DNA of 64,000 nt, from contig JALHNH010000013.1 in the NCBI GenBank assembly GCA_022843625.1, positions 81,184 to 145,183 on the forward strand. Direction: 5' to 3'. A program made the translations under genes and the position numbers. Every line of letters begins with the position of its first letter. Within the stretch, counting starts at the first letter, position 1. Origin of the DNA: Bryobacter sp. GTDB taxonomy: Bacteria; Acidobacteriota; Terriglobia; Bryobacterales; Bryobacteraceae. Shown piece by piece: positions 36,061 to 46,049 of this stretch. The notes under the pieces were generated by a model that worked only from the letters and a program-made list of their open reading frames with translations, made no database searches and was not told the DNA's origin.

Positions 36061-37092
36061 ATGATGCTCCGACGGACACTTCTCATGGCTTTTCTCGCAG
36101 ACGGCAGGAAGAGGCCCCGCGATTTCGGCATCGTCAGCGGCCCAACCGGTCCCAATAACGCCATCACCGATGTGCCTGCCGTGAAAGTCGGTCAGACCAC
36201 CCTGATCGAGGGCCGCAACATCAGAACCGGCGTCACAGTCATCCTCCCGCACGGAGGCAATCTCTTCCGCGAGAAAGTACGCGCAGCCATTTTTGTTGGC
36301 AACGGCTTTGGCAAGCTGATGGGCTCAACCCAAGTCAACGAGCTGGGTGAGATCGAAAGCCCCATCGCCCTCACGGCAACCCTCAACGTCCCGAGAGTAG
36401 CCGACGCCATCCTTGACTACATGCTCGATCTCCCCGGCAACGAAAAGGTCCGCAGCTTGAACGTAGTTGTCGGGGAAACCAACGACGGTCAGTTGAACGA
36501 CATCCGTGCCCGGCGAGTCGGTAAGGCCGAAGTCATGGCTGCTCTCAACGGAGCAAAGACAGGCTCAGTCGAGGAAGGCGTAGTTGGGGCTGGCACCGGG
36601 ACCATCTGCTTCGGCTGGAAGGGCGGCATCGGTACCAGCTCAAGGGTTGCTGGAAGCTGGACGGTTGGCGTGCTCGTGCAGACCAACTTCGGCGGTGCCT
36701 TGCGCATCGGCGGGATGCCTTGGCCGAGCGGCAAAATCGGCCCGGCAACAGGCGACGGCAGCGTCATGATCGTAATAGCAACGGATGCTCCTGTCGAGCA
36801 TCGAGAACTCGAGAGGCTCGCAGCAAGAGCAATGTGGGGACTCGGTCGCGTCGGCTCCAGTGGCAGCAACGGCAGTGGCGATTATGCAATTGCCTTCAGC
36901 ACAGCCAGAACCGGCGAGGCGGTCAGGGGAGACCGCCTCAGCCCACTTCTAGCCGCAGTAATCGATGCAACCGAAGAGGCCGTGCTCAATTCGTTATTCC
37001 TCGCCCGCACAGTAGAAGGCAACGGGGTGAGGGTTGAAGCTTTGCCGGTGGATCAAGTCGTGATGGAATGGAAGCGGAGAAACGGTCAATGA
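36061..37092 (+). CDS. DmpA/P1-family aminopeptidase (N-terminal nucleophile)
   Basis: The 343-residue protein matches the L-aminopeptidase D-Ala-esterase family (S58). Visible are the opening 'NNAITDVPAVKVGQTTL', the active 'GIGTSSRVAG' where cleavage between Gly-Thr and Ser would free the nucleophile, and a C-terminal 'RVGSSGSNGSGDYAIAFSTA'. Family members are self-processing and cut N-terminal residues from small peptides. The first residues 'MLRRTLLMAFLAD' could be a weak signal. I take ATG 36061; TTG 36055 gives two more residues. It overlaps the esterase fusion gene by ATGA, so the two are probably coupled. Confidence 0.88.
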   Translation: MMLRRTLLMAFLADGRKRPRDFGIVSGPTGPNNAITDVPAVKVGQTTLIEGRNIRTGVTVILPHGGNLFREKVRAAIFVGNGFGKLMGSTQVNELGEIESPIALTATLNVPRVADAILDYMLDLPGNEKVRSLNVVVGETNDGQLNDIRARRVGKAEVMAALNGAKTGSVEEGVVGAGTGTICFGWKGGIGTSSRVAGSWTVGVLVQTNFGGALRIGGMPWPSGKIGPATGDGSVMIVIATDAPVEHRELERLAARAMWGLGRVGSSGSNGSGDYAIAFSTARTGEAVRGDRLSPLLAAVIDATEEAVLNSLFLARTVEGNGVRVEALPVDQVVMEWKRRNGQ

Positions 37093-39089
37093 AGATCCTT
37101 GCTTTGGGTTTGTTTGGAATATTGCTTTCAGCGAAGCAGCCACAGTTGGCAGTGCAGGGCGACACCACCTGGATGGCTTACGGCGAGGGCAACAAGATTT
37201 TTGTAAAGAGCAGCACGCACGGTGCGGCACGCTGGAGCAAGCCAGTGGAGCTGGGTGAGTTTCCCAAGCTAATGCTAGGGATGCGGCGAGGTCCTCGCAT
37301 TGCCGTCAGCGGCGACAGTGTTGTGGTCAGTGCCATAGCAAACGGCGAATTGCTTTCCTGGCGAAATGGCGTTGGCCCAGTCAAGGTCAATGATGTACCA
37401 ACCTCCGCCCGCGAGGGCCTGCACGACATGGCCTCAGGCGGCGGCAAGATCTACATCACCTGGCTCGATCTCCGCGAGAAAGGGATGCATCTCTATGGCA
37501 GCGTAAGCAGCGATGGCGGCAAGACCTGGGGCAAGAACGAGCTGCTCTACGAAGGTGAGATCTGTGAGTGTTGCCACCCGAGCGTAATTGTCGATGACAA
37601 CGGCAAGGCAACAGTGATGTTTCGTAATCACGTAGGTGCATACCGCGACATGTACATGGCCCCCTGGGGCGGCAAAGCGGTGAAACTCGGCGAAGGCACT
37701 TGGGAACTCAACGCTTGTCCGATGGATGGAGGCAGCTTCGTCTGGGAAGCGCCCGGCAAGCTCCTGACGGCGTGGAGGCGGGACAAGCAAGTATTTATCG
37801 CGCGCCCAGGCGAGGCCGAAACTTTGCTTGGCACTGGACGTCAGCCGGTGCTCGTCCGTGGCGGCTGGGCTGCCTGGACCGAAGGCAAGACTCTCTGGTT
37901 AAAGCAGCCCGATGGCTCTCTTCGCAAGATTTCAGAGATGGCTTCATTCGTAAGTGCAGTGGAGCGTCCCGGCGGCGGAATCCTCCTCGCCTGGGATGGC
38001 GCAAACGAAATCGAGACTTACGATGTAGTCCCACCAATGGCTTTGCCTAAAGCTCCATCGCGCAGCGAAATCCTGCAAACTCTCGAGCGTGAGATGTACG
38101 GCAAGGCCCCAGCCAGGCCAGCAAAGCAGGGCTTTGAATTGCGCGAGCTCAGCGAAGAAGCCTTCGGCGGTAAGGCCATTCGAAAGCAGCTGTCTCTCTG
38201 GTACGAAGGGCCGGCGGGTAAGCGAGGCAAGATGGAATTGCTCATGTACCTGCCGAAGACCAAGGCCAAAGTGCCAGTCTTCCTTGGCATGAGCTTTGGC
38301 GGCAATAGTTGCGCCAATGCTGACCCGGCTATCTTTGAATCCACCGTCTGGCAACGCACTCCGCAAACCCGCGGCGGTTGCGCCTCCCGCTTTGAGGCAG
38401 AATACGTCATTTCTCGCGGTTACGGCACTGCCATTGTCTATTACGGCGATCTCGATCCAGACTTTGACGACGGCTTCGAAAACGGAGTCCACGCCGTCTA
38501 CGGCAAACCGAAGGCCGATGAGTGGGGCAGCGTCGCAGCCTGGGCCTGGGGCATGAGCCGCACGATGGATTACCTCGAGCAGGACCCTCAAGTCGATGCA
38601 AAACACGTCGCAGTCCATGGACACTCGCGCATCGGCAAGGCCGCTCTCTGGGCCGGCGCGCTTGATGAGCGCTTCGCGATGGTGATCTCCAACGATAGTG
38701 GCGAGGGCGGCGCGGCAGTGAGTCGTCGCAAAAGCGGCGAGCGCACTGCCGATCTCAACAAGAGTTTCCCCCACTGGTTCGACGGCAATTTCAAAAAGTA
38801 CAGCGGCAAAGAAGAGTCACTTCCCTTCGATTCTCACTGGGTGATCCGCGCCGTAGCCCCGCGACTGATGTACACCGCCAGCGCCAGTGAAGACCTCTGG
38901 GCCGACCCCGAAGGCGAGTTCGCCGGAATGGTAGCGGCCGGGATGAAGCCGCGTGAAATGCTGAAGCCCGGCGAGCGCTACTTCGATGGCCGCATGGCTT
39001 ATCACCTGCGGCTAGGCAAGCACGACATCACCAAGTGGGATTGGGAAGGTTTTATGGACTTTGCCGACCAGCACCATTGGCGGCCTTAG
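37089..39089 (+). CDS. Beta-propeller fused to a CE15 glucuronoyl esterase
   Basis: The 666-residue protein has a signal (MKILALGLFGILLSA). Residues ~20-310 form a propeller of the sialidase/BNR type: repeated blades, 'YGSVSSDGGKTWGKNE' Asp-box, and a cysteine cluster 'EICECCHPSV' at 158-167. Residues ~325-660 form a CE15 domain: 'LEREMYGKAPARP', 'GDLDPDFDDGFENGV', the nucleophile motif 'GHSRIGK' with S513, and a probable catalytic histidine in 'GKHDIT' (H645). CE15 enzymes hydrolyse esters between lignin alcohols and glucuronoxylan. The propeller may bind the polymer. Its 3' end overlaps the galactokinase gene by 38 bp on the other strand. Confidence 0.83.
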   Translation: MKILALGLFGILLSAKQPQLAVQGDTTWMAYGEGNKIFVKSSTHGAARWSKPVELGEFPKLMLGMRRGPRIAVSGDSVVVSAIANGELLSWRNGVGPVKVNDVPTSAREGLHDMASGGGKIYITWLDLREKGMHLYGSVSSDGGKTWGKNELLYEGEICECCHPSVIVDDNGKATVMFRNHVGAYRDMYMAPWGGKAVKLGEGTWELNACPMDGGSFVWEAPGKLLTAWRRDKQVFIARPGEAETLLGTGRQPVLVRGGWAAWTEGKTLWLKQPDGSLRKISEMASFVSAVERPGGGILLAWDGANEIETYDVVPPMALPKAPSRSEILQTLEREMYGKAPARPAKQGFELRELSEEAFGGKAIRKQLSLWYEGPAGKRGKMELLMYLPKTKAKVPVFLGMSFGGNSCANADPAIFESTVWQRTPQTRGGCASRFEAEYVISRGYGTAIVYYGDLDPDFDDGFENGVHAVYGKPKADEWGSVAAWAWGMSRTMDYLEQDPQVDAKHVAVHGHSRIGKAALWAGALDERFAMVISNDSGEGGAAVSRRKSGERTADLNKSFPHWFDGNFKKYSGKEESLPFDSHWVIRAVAPRLMYTASASEDLWADPEGEFAGMVAAGMKPREMLKPGERYFDGRMAYHLRLGKHDITKWDWEGFMDFADQHHWRP

Positions 39090-40041
39090 TAACGTGGATG
39101 CTAACGCCAGGGTAGAGCTCCGCTAGTTTGGTTGCAAAGGCATTGGCTTCGCTCGTCTCCACCAGATTGATGGTGGAACCACCAAAGCCACCACCAGTCA
39201 TGCGTGCCCCAATCAGGCCGGGGCACTGCTGTGCGGCTGCAACCATCGCGTCCAGTTCATGGCACGAAACTTCATAATCCGTGCAAAGGCTCTCGTGGCT
39301 GGCGGCCATCAACTCCCCTAAAGCCCTGCGATCATCAGTGGCAAGGGCTTCAACAAAAGACAGCACTCGAGCGTTCTCAGTGATGATATGCCGGGCTCGC
39401 TTATAGCCTCCGTCATGCGTCGCATCCCGAAGACTCTTCACCCCCAGCGCAGCTCCAGCCGCCTCACATTCCTTACGCCGCGTATTGTATTCACTCGAGG
39501 CCAAAGCATGCTTCACGCCTGTATCGGCAATCACAAGCGTGATCCCTTCCGGGATCGCGACAGGACGCCAGGCCAGGTTCCGGCAATCGAGAAGAATTGC
39601 ATGATTCGCCCGGCCATGAAGAGAAATGAATTGATCCATGATCCCGCAGGCAAGGCCAACGGTTTCGATTTCAGCCTGCTGGCAGAGCTTGGCAATTTCC
39701 ATCGCTGGAAGCTCAAAGCCAGCTGCCGCGATAAAGGCCAGGGCTGCTGAAACCTCGAGCGCAGCAGAACTCGACAAGCCCGCTCCAATAGGAAGCGTCG
39801 AAGAGAATTCAATATCCAGATTAGGGATGGGCACCGCCCGGCGGCGAAGTTGCTTCTCAACTCCCAAAACATAGCTTTCCCAGCCCGGAGGCGGGTTACT
39901 CGTAGAGCTAAACCGCATCGCGGCCGCCGGCCGTGCGGTCGCGACAGTCTCCATCTCAATCGCTACCGGAAGCACATAGCCGTCGTTATAATCCGTATGT
40001 TCGCCGATGAGGTTTACTCGGCCCGGTGCTCGAAACTTCAT
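39052..40041 (-). CDS. galK: Galactokinase
   Basis: The 329-residue GHMP kinase has the three motifs: 'PGRVNLIGEHTDYNDGYVLP' at 6-25, the ATP loop 'LPIGAGLSSSAALEVS', and the C-terminal 'ARMTGGGFGGSTI'. The N-terminal motif is the galactokinase signature, and 'CGIMDQF' is also present. Length is a little short (typical 350-390) but complete. It phosphorylates galactose at C1. The operon order is symporter - small membrane protein - galK, the last two overlapping by ATGA. No galT or galE is in the window. Confidence 0.93.
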   Translation of the reverse strand: MKFRAPGRVNLIGEHTDYNDGYVLPVAIEMETVATARPAAAMRFSSTSNPPPGWESYVLGVEKQLRRRAVPIPNLDIEFSSTLPIGAGLSSSAALEVSAALAFIAAAGFELPAMEIAKLCQQAEIETVGLACGIMDQFISLHGRANHAILLDCRNLAWRPVAIPEGITLVIADTGVKHALASSEYNTRRKECEAAGAALGVKSLRDATHDGGYKRARHIITENARVLSFVEALATDDRRALGELMAASHESLCTDYEVSCHELDAMVAAAQQCPGLIGARMTGGGFGGSTINLVETSEANAFATKLAELYPGVSIHVTKAANGAGRQSP

Positions 40042-40220
40042 GATTTACGCGCAGTGAAGATAAACAGAGATCCAGAGGCGATCAGAACAATGCCCCACGC
40101 CAGATTCAGGTTCGTTCCATAGAGTTGGGTTCGTATGGTCGTTGGAGCAAGCCAGGCCGCAGCAACCAGCAACAAACCGATGGCGAGAAGAAGGCGGCCG
40201 ATAATGAGTCTGAGGTCCAT
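40038..40220 (-). CDS. Small two-helix membrane protein in the galactose operon
   Basis: The 60-residue protein has two hydrophobic helices: 'LIIGRLLLAIGLLLVAAAWLAP' (about 5-26) and 'LAWGIVLIASGSLFIFTA' (about 40-57), joined by a short polar loop. It starts 5 bp after the symporter stop and overlaps the galactokinase start by ATGA, so it is cotranslated between transport and kinase. No function is known; it may be an accessory subunit of the symporter. Confidence 0.7.
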   Translation of the reverse strand: MDLRLIIGRLLLAIGLLLVAAAWLAPTTIRTQLYGTNLNLAWGIVLIASGSLFIFTARKS

Positions 40221-40225
40221 GGGTC

Positions 40226-41938
40226 TTACCAGAACAGGATGTTCAGCAGGGTGACTGCTACAAGGATAAGCCCGCCAAGCGTGGCGGGTTTCTGATACCA
40301 GACGAGATTGGGTGGGTCTTTCGGCATCTCTGTATAAGCGTAGACGAGTCCGGTGAGTTCGGACGCTGGCTTCGCCTTGGTAACCAGGCTGACAGCGACA
40401 GTAACAAGGAAGCAGGCCGTGAAAGCCCAGATGGCGGTCCAGAAGTTCTGGGCCATCTCGCTGGGGTAAATCGCCTGAGTCGTAAGCCAGGCTCCTTTAA
40501 GGCCAGGTTGCGATCCCATCGGCAGCGAGAGACCATGATGCAGGCCGGCCGCAACCGTACCAGACAATAATCCAAAGAAAGCGCCATGGGCCGACGCGCG
40601 AGCCCAAAACATTCCCAGCAAGAAAGTTGCAAACAGCGGCGCGTTCACAAAAGCGAAAACCAGCTGCAGCAAATCCATGATGTTGTTGAACTTCACAGCG
40701 GCATAGGCAGCGGCCCACGACGCGGCAATGCCAAAGACGGTAGCAAGGCGTCCCACCGTCAGGTAATGAGAGTCCGATTGATTTGGTTTAAGGTAAGCCT
40801 GATAGATGTCGTAAGTCCAGACAGTGTTGAAGGCCGTTACGTTGCCCGCCATGCCCGACATGAAGCTCGCCATCAGCGCCGTCAGGCCCAGGCCCAACAT
40901 CCCGGCCGGGAAGAAGGCTTGCAGCATCAGAGGGATGGTCATGTCGTAATTGAGACTTCCATCCGGCTTCACAGGCAGGTGAAAGGCTCCATTCGTCTGC
41001 GAAGAAATGGCGATGGCGATCATGCCCGGGAGGATCACCAGGGCAGGGAATAGCATTTTCGGAATAGCCGCGATCAGCGGTGTTTTGCGGGCTGCAAGCA
41101 TGGAATCCGCAGCCATTGCCCGCTGCACAACCAGGAAGTCAGTACACCAGTAGCCAAAGCTCAAAACGAAGCCAAGGCCCATCGCCATTCCGAACCATTC
41201 GATACCCATCGGGTTAGCCGAAGGGTTGGACATCTGCGTCCAGGCATGGGTGTACGCGCCTGCAACATAGCCTTTGCTGACAGCAACTTTTTCGAGTTGC
41301 GCAACCAGGCCAGACCAGCCTCCGACATTCGAGAGGCCGACGAGCACGAGCGGAAAGAAACCAGCGCAGATCAGAAAGAACTGAAGTACTTCGTTGTAGA
41401 TAGCCGACGTCAGCCCACCAAGAAAGATATAGATCAGAACAACCAACGCGGCCAGACCAATAGACGCGTCGAAATTCCAGCCCAGCAATGAGGCGAGCAA
41501 CAATCCCATTGCGTACAACGAGATGCCCGACGACATCACCGTCATAAGCGCGAAAGTGATCGCATTAAACGCACGAGTCTTTTCGTCGAAGCGAAGCTTG
41601 AGGTATTCCGGCACGGAGCGCGCACGCGAGCCGTAATAGAACGGCATCATAAAGACCCCAACGAAGACCATAGCGGGAACAGCGCCAACCCAATAGAAGT
41701 GGCTGGTAGCGATACCGTACTTGGCCCCCGACGCGGCCATGCCCATCACCTCTTGCGCGCCAAGGTTGGCAGAGAGAAAGGCCAGCCCAGCGATCCAGGC
41801 TGGAATGGCGCGGCCGGACAGCAGATAATCTTCCGCAGACCGCATATTGCGACGAAGCTGAAAGCCAATGCCGAGGACAAACGCAAAATATGTAGCAAGG
41901 ATCGCGTAGTCGATCCAGTGGAGTTCAATAATAGGCAC
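40226..41938 (-). CDS. Sodium/solute symporter (SSS), probable galactose/glucose transporter
   Basis: The 570-residue polytopic protein has the SSS layout: 'DYAILATYFAFVLGIGFQLRRNMRSAEDYLLSGRAIPAWIAGLAFLSANLGAQEVMG' at the N-terminus, 'VYYGSRARSVPEYLKLRFDE'-type loops, and about fourteen helices. The text resembles the sodium/glucose-galactose branch (vSGLT). Followed by galK in the same operon, galactose is the most likely substrate. It diverges from the tricorn-like gene with an 83 bp gap. Confidence 0.88.
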   Translation of the reverse strand: MPIIELHWIDYAILATYFAFVLGIGFQLRRNMRSAEDYLLSGRAIPAWIAGLAFLSANLGAQEVMGMAASGAKYGIATSHFYWVGAVPAMVFVGVFMMPFYYGSRARSVPEYLKLRFDEKTRAFNAITFALMTVMSSGISLYAMGLLLASLLGWNFDASIGLAALVVLIYIFLGGLTSAIYNEVLQFFLICAGFFPLVLVGLSNVGGWSGLVAQLEKVAVSKGYVAGAYTHAWTQMSNPSANPMGIEWFGMAMGLGFVLSFGYWCTDFLVVQRAMAADSMLAARKTPLIAAIPKMLFPALVILPGMIAIAISSQTNGAFHLPVKPDGSLNYDMTIPLMLQAFFPAGMLGLGLTALMASFMSGMAGNVTAFNTVWTYDIYQAYLKPNQSDSHYLTVGRLATVFGIAASWAAAYAAVKFNNIMDLLQLVFAFVNAPLFATFLLGMFWARASAHGAFFGLLSGTVAAGLHHGLSLPMGSQPGLKGAWLTTQAIYPSEMAQNFWTAIWAFTACFLVTVAVSLVTKAKPASELTGLVYAYTEMPKDPPNLVWYQKPATLGGLILVAVTLLNILFW

Positions 41939-42021
41939 GAAGCGTTTACCTTATCGGGGATCTCATTGTGTGTCAATCAGGCATGTGGTCAAAACCGAAA
42001 TCTCGCGCTAAGATCTACCTC

Positions 42022-45000
42022 ATGCGATTTGCGATTCCCGCCCTGTTGACCCTCTGTCTCGCCTTGACTGCATTTGCCGATGTGAAACTGCTCCGCCAGC
42101 CCAGCTACTCCAAAGGCAAGGTCGCCTTCAGCTACCTCGGCGACATCTGGACTGTCAACGATAACGGCACGAGCCCACAGCGACTCACCGACAACAAGGC
42201 GCGCGACATTTACCCGCGATATTCGCCCGACGGCAACTGGATCGCCTTCTCCTCCAATCGTGACGGCAACTACGACGTATACGTCGTAGCTGCCACTGGT
42301 GGCAAGCCAAAGCAGCTCACCTTCCACACAGCAGATGACAACGTCGCCGGCTGGTCTCCCGACGGCAAACGCATCCTTTTCTCTTCCACTCGAGGCCGCG
42401 GCGTATTCCCTTCTGTCGCCACTCTGTTTGAAGTCAGCACTCAGGGTGGCCTTGAGTTAGCAATTGATACCGACTGGGGTGCCACCGCCAGCTACTCTCC
42501 CGACGGAAAGAAGCTCGCATTTATGCGCCATCCCGCATCCTGGTCTCGCAAGCACTATCGCGGCTCCTATGCCGGAGATCTCTGGGTGATGGATATGACC
42601 GCCAAAAGCTACACCAAGCTTGGCGACTCCATCTACAAAGGCAATTACCTATGGCCCATGTATGCCGCAAACGGTGAGATCTACTTTGTCAGCGATCGGC
42701 TAGCGAACGAAGACAAAATCCAGTTCGGCGGCCCTGAGGTGATGAAGAGTGTCAATAATATCTGGAAGATCTCCGAGAAGGGCGGCAAAGCCACCCAGGT
42801 CACTTTTCACACTGATGGCAATCTCTACTTTCCATCGATCTCGGCGGACCGCAAAACGATCGTCTATGAAGAAAACTTTGGATTGTGGAAACTCGACGTT
42901 GCGACGGGCAAGTCGTCCGAAATCCGCGTAGACCTCGCTTCAGACTCCAAGGACAACGAAACGCCTTTGGTGACTGTTTCCAATGCGGCCGAAAGCTTTC
43001 ATTTGTCGCCGTCCAACCGGCGTCTGGCCGTGGCCGTGCATGGTGAAGTTTTTACCGTGGCCGCCGATCGGGGTGAGCCCCAGCGTGTGACTGAATCTTC
43101 GTGGCGCGATCAGGATCCGCGCTGGTCACCCAACGGCAAGTGGATTGGCTTTGTTTCCGATCGCACAGGCCGCCAGGAGCTCTGGATTTCCGATGAAGCT
43201 GGCAAGACGCAGAAGCAACTGAGCGATGCCGATTGCGACAAGATGCAATTCGTCTGGGCACCGGATTCAAAGAGCGTCCTGTGGTCCGGGTCCGATCATC
43301 AACTCCGTCATGTAGATATCGAGTCTGGCACCACGCAGGTCTTGGCCAGGAGCGAAGCTGGCAATATTGTTTCCGCGCAGTTCTCCCCCGACGGCAAATG
43401 GATCTCTTATGCGAAGCAGGACCGCCTGCTGCGATATCAACTTTGGATAAAGAACATCGCGACGGCTGAAGAACACGTGCTGCGTTCTGACCTCTTTCAA
43501 TACTCAAACGGCGCAAAGTGGACCCCCGATGGAAAGAAACTGGTTTTCCTCGGAGGCATCAGCGCTCCGGCCATGGCGTCACAGGGATTTCGTGGTTCAC
43601 CGGCACAGCTCTATGCTTTCAACCTGACCAAACAGGACAAGGCTCCGGAAAGCCGTGATGTCAATAGCGAGGCTGAGGCACAAGCGCTTCCTGTCGATGG
43701 GCCGCCCACGCGCCGCGCCGCAGCCAGTGCTGTGAATGTGGAAATCGATTTTGACGCGATGGATCGCCGCGTGCAGAAGTTGGGTACAGTGCCGGGGTCG
43801 ATATTGTCCGTCGTGGTGTCGCCCGATAGCAAGAATTACCTCGTGCAGGCGGCCGATGCTGCGGGCGAGGGCCCGTCAATGTATGTGATCAAAGAGGACG
43901 GCACAGGTATGCAGCGACTCAATGCGACAGTGGCGGATGCTGCTGGCCGAGGTCGTGGCGGCGCGCCTGTTGTGGGTGGCCGGGGGATGGGTGGCGGCAA
44001 CGAACCACAATGGTCTCGCGATGGGCGCAATGTCTACGCCCTCATCGGCGGACAAGTGTACTCGCTTGCCATTCCATCTGGTGAGACGAGGCCTGTGGCT
44101 TTGGCAATTCCAGTAGCACCGGCTCCTCGCCGTGTGGAGTTCACTGTGCGCATGGTCATCGACCGTCCGGCCGAGCGCAAACAGGTCTTTGCTGAAGCGT
44201 GGCGAGTCATGAAATATCGCTTCTACGACCCGAAGATGCATGGCGTCAATTGGGCCGCAGCTCAGGATAAGTACTCTTCCTTGCTCGAGCACGTTGCCGA
44301 TACCGAAGAACTACACAACGTAATCATGCAGATGATCGGCGAACTCAACGCCTCTCATACAGGAGTGTCCGGTGGAGGCCTCCTGCCTGGCGAGACAGCC
44401 CCAGAGCGTATGCAGACCCGCATGCCTGGCTTCAGCATGTTGCCGGATGAATCCTCAGGCGTCTACAAGGTGGAAGCCATCCAGCGCAGAGGGCCGGCAG
44501 ACAAGGACTACCTGAAAATCGCTCCAGGGCACTTCGTACTTGCCATCAACGGCAAGCTACTCAAGACAGCTCAAAATTACTTTGAGTTACTAAATGTGCT
44601 CCCGGGCCGCAAACTTGAGTTTCTGGTTAATTCCAGGCCCGACGTCAATGGAGCCTGGCCGGTGACGATCGACCCGCTCACTCCGCTGGCTCACGCGAAT
44701 CTTGAATACTCCCTTTGGGTTGAGAAGCACCGCAAGCTGGTGGATGGCCTCACAAACGGAGAGGTTGGCTATCTGCACATTCGCGCCATGGATGCCCCTT
44801 CACTCCAGAAGTTCCAGGAGGATCTCATCGACCTTCGCGACAAAAAGGCTCTGATCATCGACCAGCGCTTTAATGGCGGAGGTGGGATCGATCAGGAACT
44901 GTTGCAGATCCTGAATCAGCGCAAGCAGTATCAGCTAACCAGGGGACGGGATTCGATTGAGGTGGCACGTCCCGTTCAGGCCTTCTATGGTTCGATGGTT

Positions 45001-45309
45001 GTGCTCCAGAATGAGCGTTCGGCTAGCGATGCAGAAATGTTTCCCGATGGCTTCCGCCGTCTCGGTCTCGGCAAGTTGGTTGGCATGCCCACGATGGGCG
45101 CTGTGATCGGCACGGGTTCCTACACGCTGCTCGATGGCTCGCAGATCAGAACTCCTGGTTCTGGTGTCTACACGGCAACAGGCGAGAACATGGAGAATTA
45201 CGGAGTGCCGCCTGATTACTTCGTCGACAACGGGCCCGCAGACTTCTTCGCAGGTAAGGACCGTCAAATCGAGAAAGCGATTGAAGTGCTTAAGGTGAGT
45301 CCGAAGTAG
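42022..45309 (+). CDS. Tricorn-like protease (TolB-type propeller, PDZ, S41 domain)
   Basis: The 1095-residue protein has a signal ([17 protein letters not shown]), then tandem TolB/WD40-like blades with '[22 protein letters not shown]', '[14 protein letters not shown]', and further blades to about residue 600. A glycine/arginine-rich linker follows (~650-675, '[18 protein letters not shown]'), a PDZ domain (about 800-880) and an S41 peptidase domain (about 930-1080) with the nucleophile in '[10 protein letters not shown]'. This is the order of archaeal tricorn and bacterial tricorn-like proteases. It is probably periplasmic and degrades oligopeptides. The ATG at 42022 is chosen for the signal peptide. 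Its 3' end overlaps the convergent transglycosylase by 20 bp. Confidence 0.9.
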   Translation: MRFAIPALLTLCLALTAFADVKLLRQPSYSKGKVAFSYLGDIWTVNDNGTSPQRLTDNKARDIYPRYSPDGNWIAFSSNRDGNYDVYVVAATGGKPKQLTFHTADDNVAGWSPDGKRILFSSTRGRGVFPSVATLFEVSTQGGLELAIDTDWGATASYSPDGKKLAFMRHPASWSRKHYRGSYAGDLWVMDMTAKSYTKLGDSIYKGNYLWPMYAANGEIYFVSDRLANEDKIQFGGPEVMKSVNNIWKISEKGGKATQVTFHTDGNLYFPSISADRKTIVYEENFGLWKLDVATGKSSEIRVDLASDSKDNETPLVTVSNAAESFHLSPSNRRLAVAVHGEVFTVAADRGEPQRVTESSWRDQDPRWSPNGKWIGFVSDRTGRQELWISDEAGKTQKQLSDADCDKMQFVWAPDSKSVLWSGSDHQLRHVDIESGTTQVLARSEAGNIVSAQFSPDGKWISYAKQDRLLRYQLWIKNIATAEEHVLRSDLFQYSNGAKWTPDGKKLVFLGGISAPAMASQGFRGSPAQLYAFNLTKQDKAPESRDVNSEAEAQALPVDGPPTRRAAASAVNVEIDFDAMDRRVQKLGTVPGSILSVVVSPDSKNYLVQAADAAGEGPSMYVIKEDGTGMQRLNATVADAAGRGRGGAPVVGGRGMGGGNEPQWSRDGRNVYALIGGQVYSLAIPSGETRPVALAIPVAPAPRRVEFTVRMVIDRPAERKQVFAEAWRVMKYRFYDPKMHGVNWAAAQDKYSSLLEHVADTEELHNVIMQMIGELNASHTGVSGGGLLPGETAPERMQTRMPGFSMLPDESSGVYKVEAIQRRGPADKDYLKIAPGHFVLAINGKLLKTAQNYFELLNVLPGRKLEFLVNSRPDVNGAWPVTIDPLTPLAHANLEYSLWVEKHRKLVDGLTNGEVGYLHIRAMDAPSLQKFQEDLIDLRDKKALIIDQRFNGGGGIDQELLQILNQRKQYQLTRGRDSIEVARPVQAFYGSMVVLQNERSASDAEMFPDGFRRLGLGKLVGMPTMGAVIGTGSYTLLDGSQIRTPGSGVYTATGENMENYGVPPDYFVDNGPADFFAGKDRQIEKAIEVLKVSPK

Positions 45310-45946
45310 ATTTTGGTTCTGTATCGGGGGCATCGAACTTGCGCAGGACTTTGCGGACGTAATCGCGAGTCTCTTTGTAAGGCGGAATGCCTCCGTAGCG
45401 GGCTACCGCCCCAGGACCGGCGTTGTAAGCGGCCAGCGCTTTTCGAAGCTGGTCGGGATCGTTTTCATATCGGATCAGAAGGTCTCGCAGCAGGCGTGCG
45501 CCACCCTGGATGTTCTGCTCGACGTCGTTGGGATCTACGCCCAGCTGCTTCGCTGTGCCGGGCATGAGTTGCATCACCCCGATCGCACCTTTATGGCTGA
45601 CCGCATTCGTCTTGAATCCGGATTCTACTGAGGCGATGCTCTCCACAATCTTGGGTGGCAGTCCGTTGGCTTTGGCTGCTGCGTGAATCATCGCGCGGGT
45701 ACTTTGGTCGGCCGGTTTGGAAACTGACTTTACCGGCTTGGTTGGATCGGGCTCTTCGATGATGCTCTTAATTTCAGACTCGCTCAGAATCGCAACGCCG
45801 GCTGCGGTGGAAAGAAAGATCTGGTCTCCGTCGCGGTCTGCCTTGTCTACCCGGATGACTTGACCCGTATGCAAGGTAACGATTTGACCCGCCTGAAGCA
45901 GGCTGACTGAGCTGAGAATCGCGAGAATGAGGCTCCGCTTCGACAT
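45290..45946 (-). CDS. Lytic transglycosylase (SLT family)
   Basis: The 218-residue protein has a signal peptide ([14 protein letters not shown]), a small beta domain ('[15 protein letters not shown]'), and an SLT domain at about 80-205: '[40 protein letters not shown]', with the catalytic glutamate in 'SVESGF', and '[25 protein letters not shown]'. It cuts peptidoglycan to give 1,6-anhydromuramyl products. It converges on the tricorn-like gene with a 20 bp overlap and diverges from the SBBP protein with ~100 bp between. Confidence 0.93.
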   Translation of the reverse strand: MSKRSLILAILSSVSLLQAGQIVTLHTGQVIRVDKADRDGDQIFLSTAAGVAILSESEIKSIIEEPDPTKPVKSVSKPADQSTRAMIHAAAKANGLPPKIVESIASVESGFKTNAVSHKGAIGVMQLMPGTAKQLGVDPNDVEQNIQGGARLLRDLLIRYENDPDQLRKALAAYNAGPGAVARYGGIPPYKETRDYVRKVLRKFDAPDTEPKSTSDSP

Positions 45947-46049
45947 GAACTCTTAGTTTAGGAGCCGAACCCGTCTTTAGGGTATCGGGGAAAAGCCTTA
46001 GATCGGTTTTTGTGAAGGGCGTTGCAGAGGGTTTACGCCTTGCCTATTG

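Noticed and set aside
41939..42021. Regulator site between the symporter and tricorn genes
   Set aside because: The 83 bp gap shows no convincing inverted repeat or promoter pair.
33000..46000. Replication origin at the skew switch
   Set aside because: No dnaA, dnaN, gyr genes, no cluster of TTATCCACA-like boxes and no AT-rich unwinding stretch were seen; only the composition change is supported.
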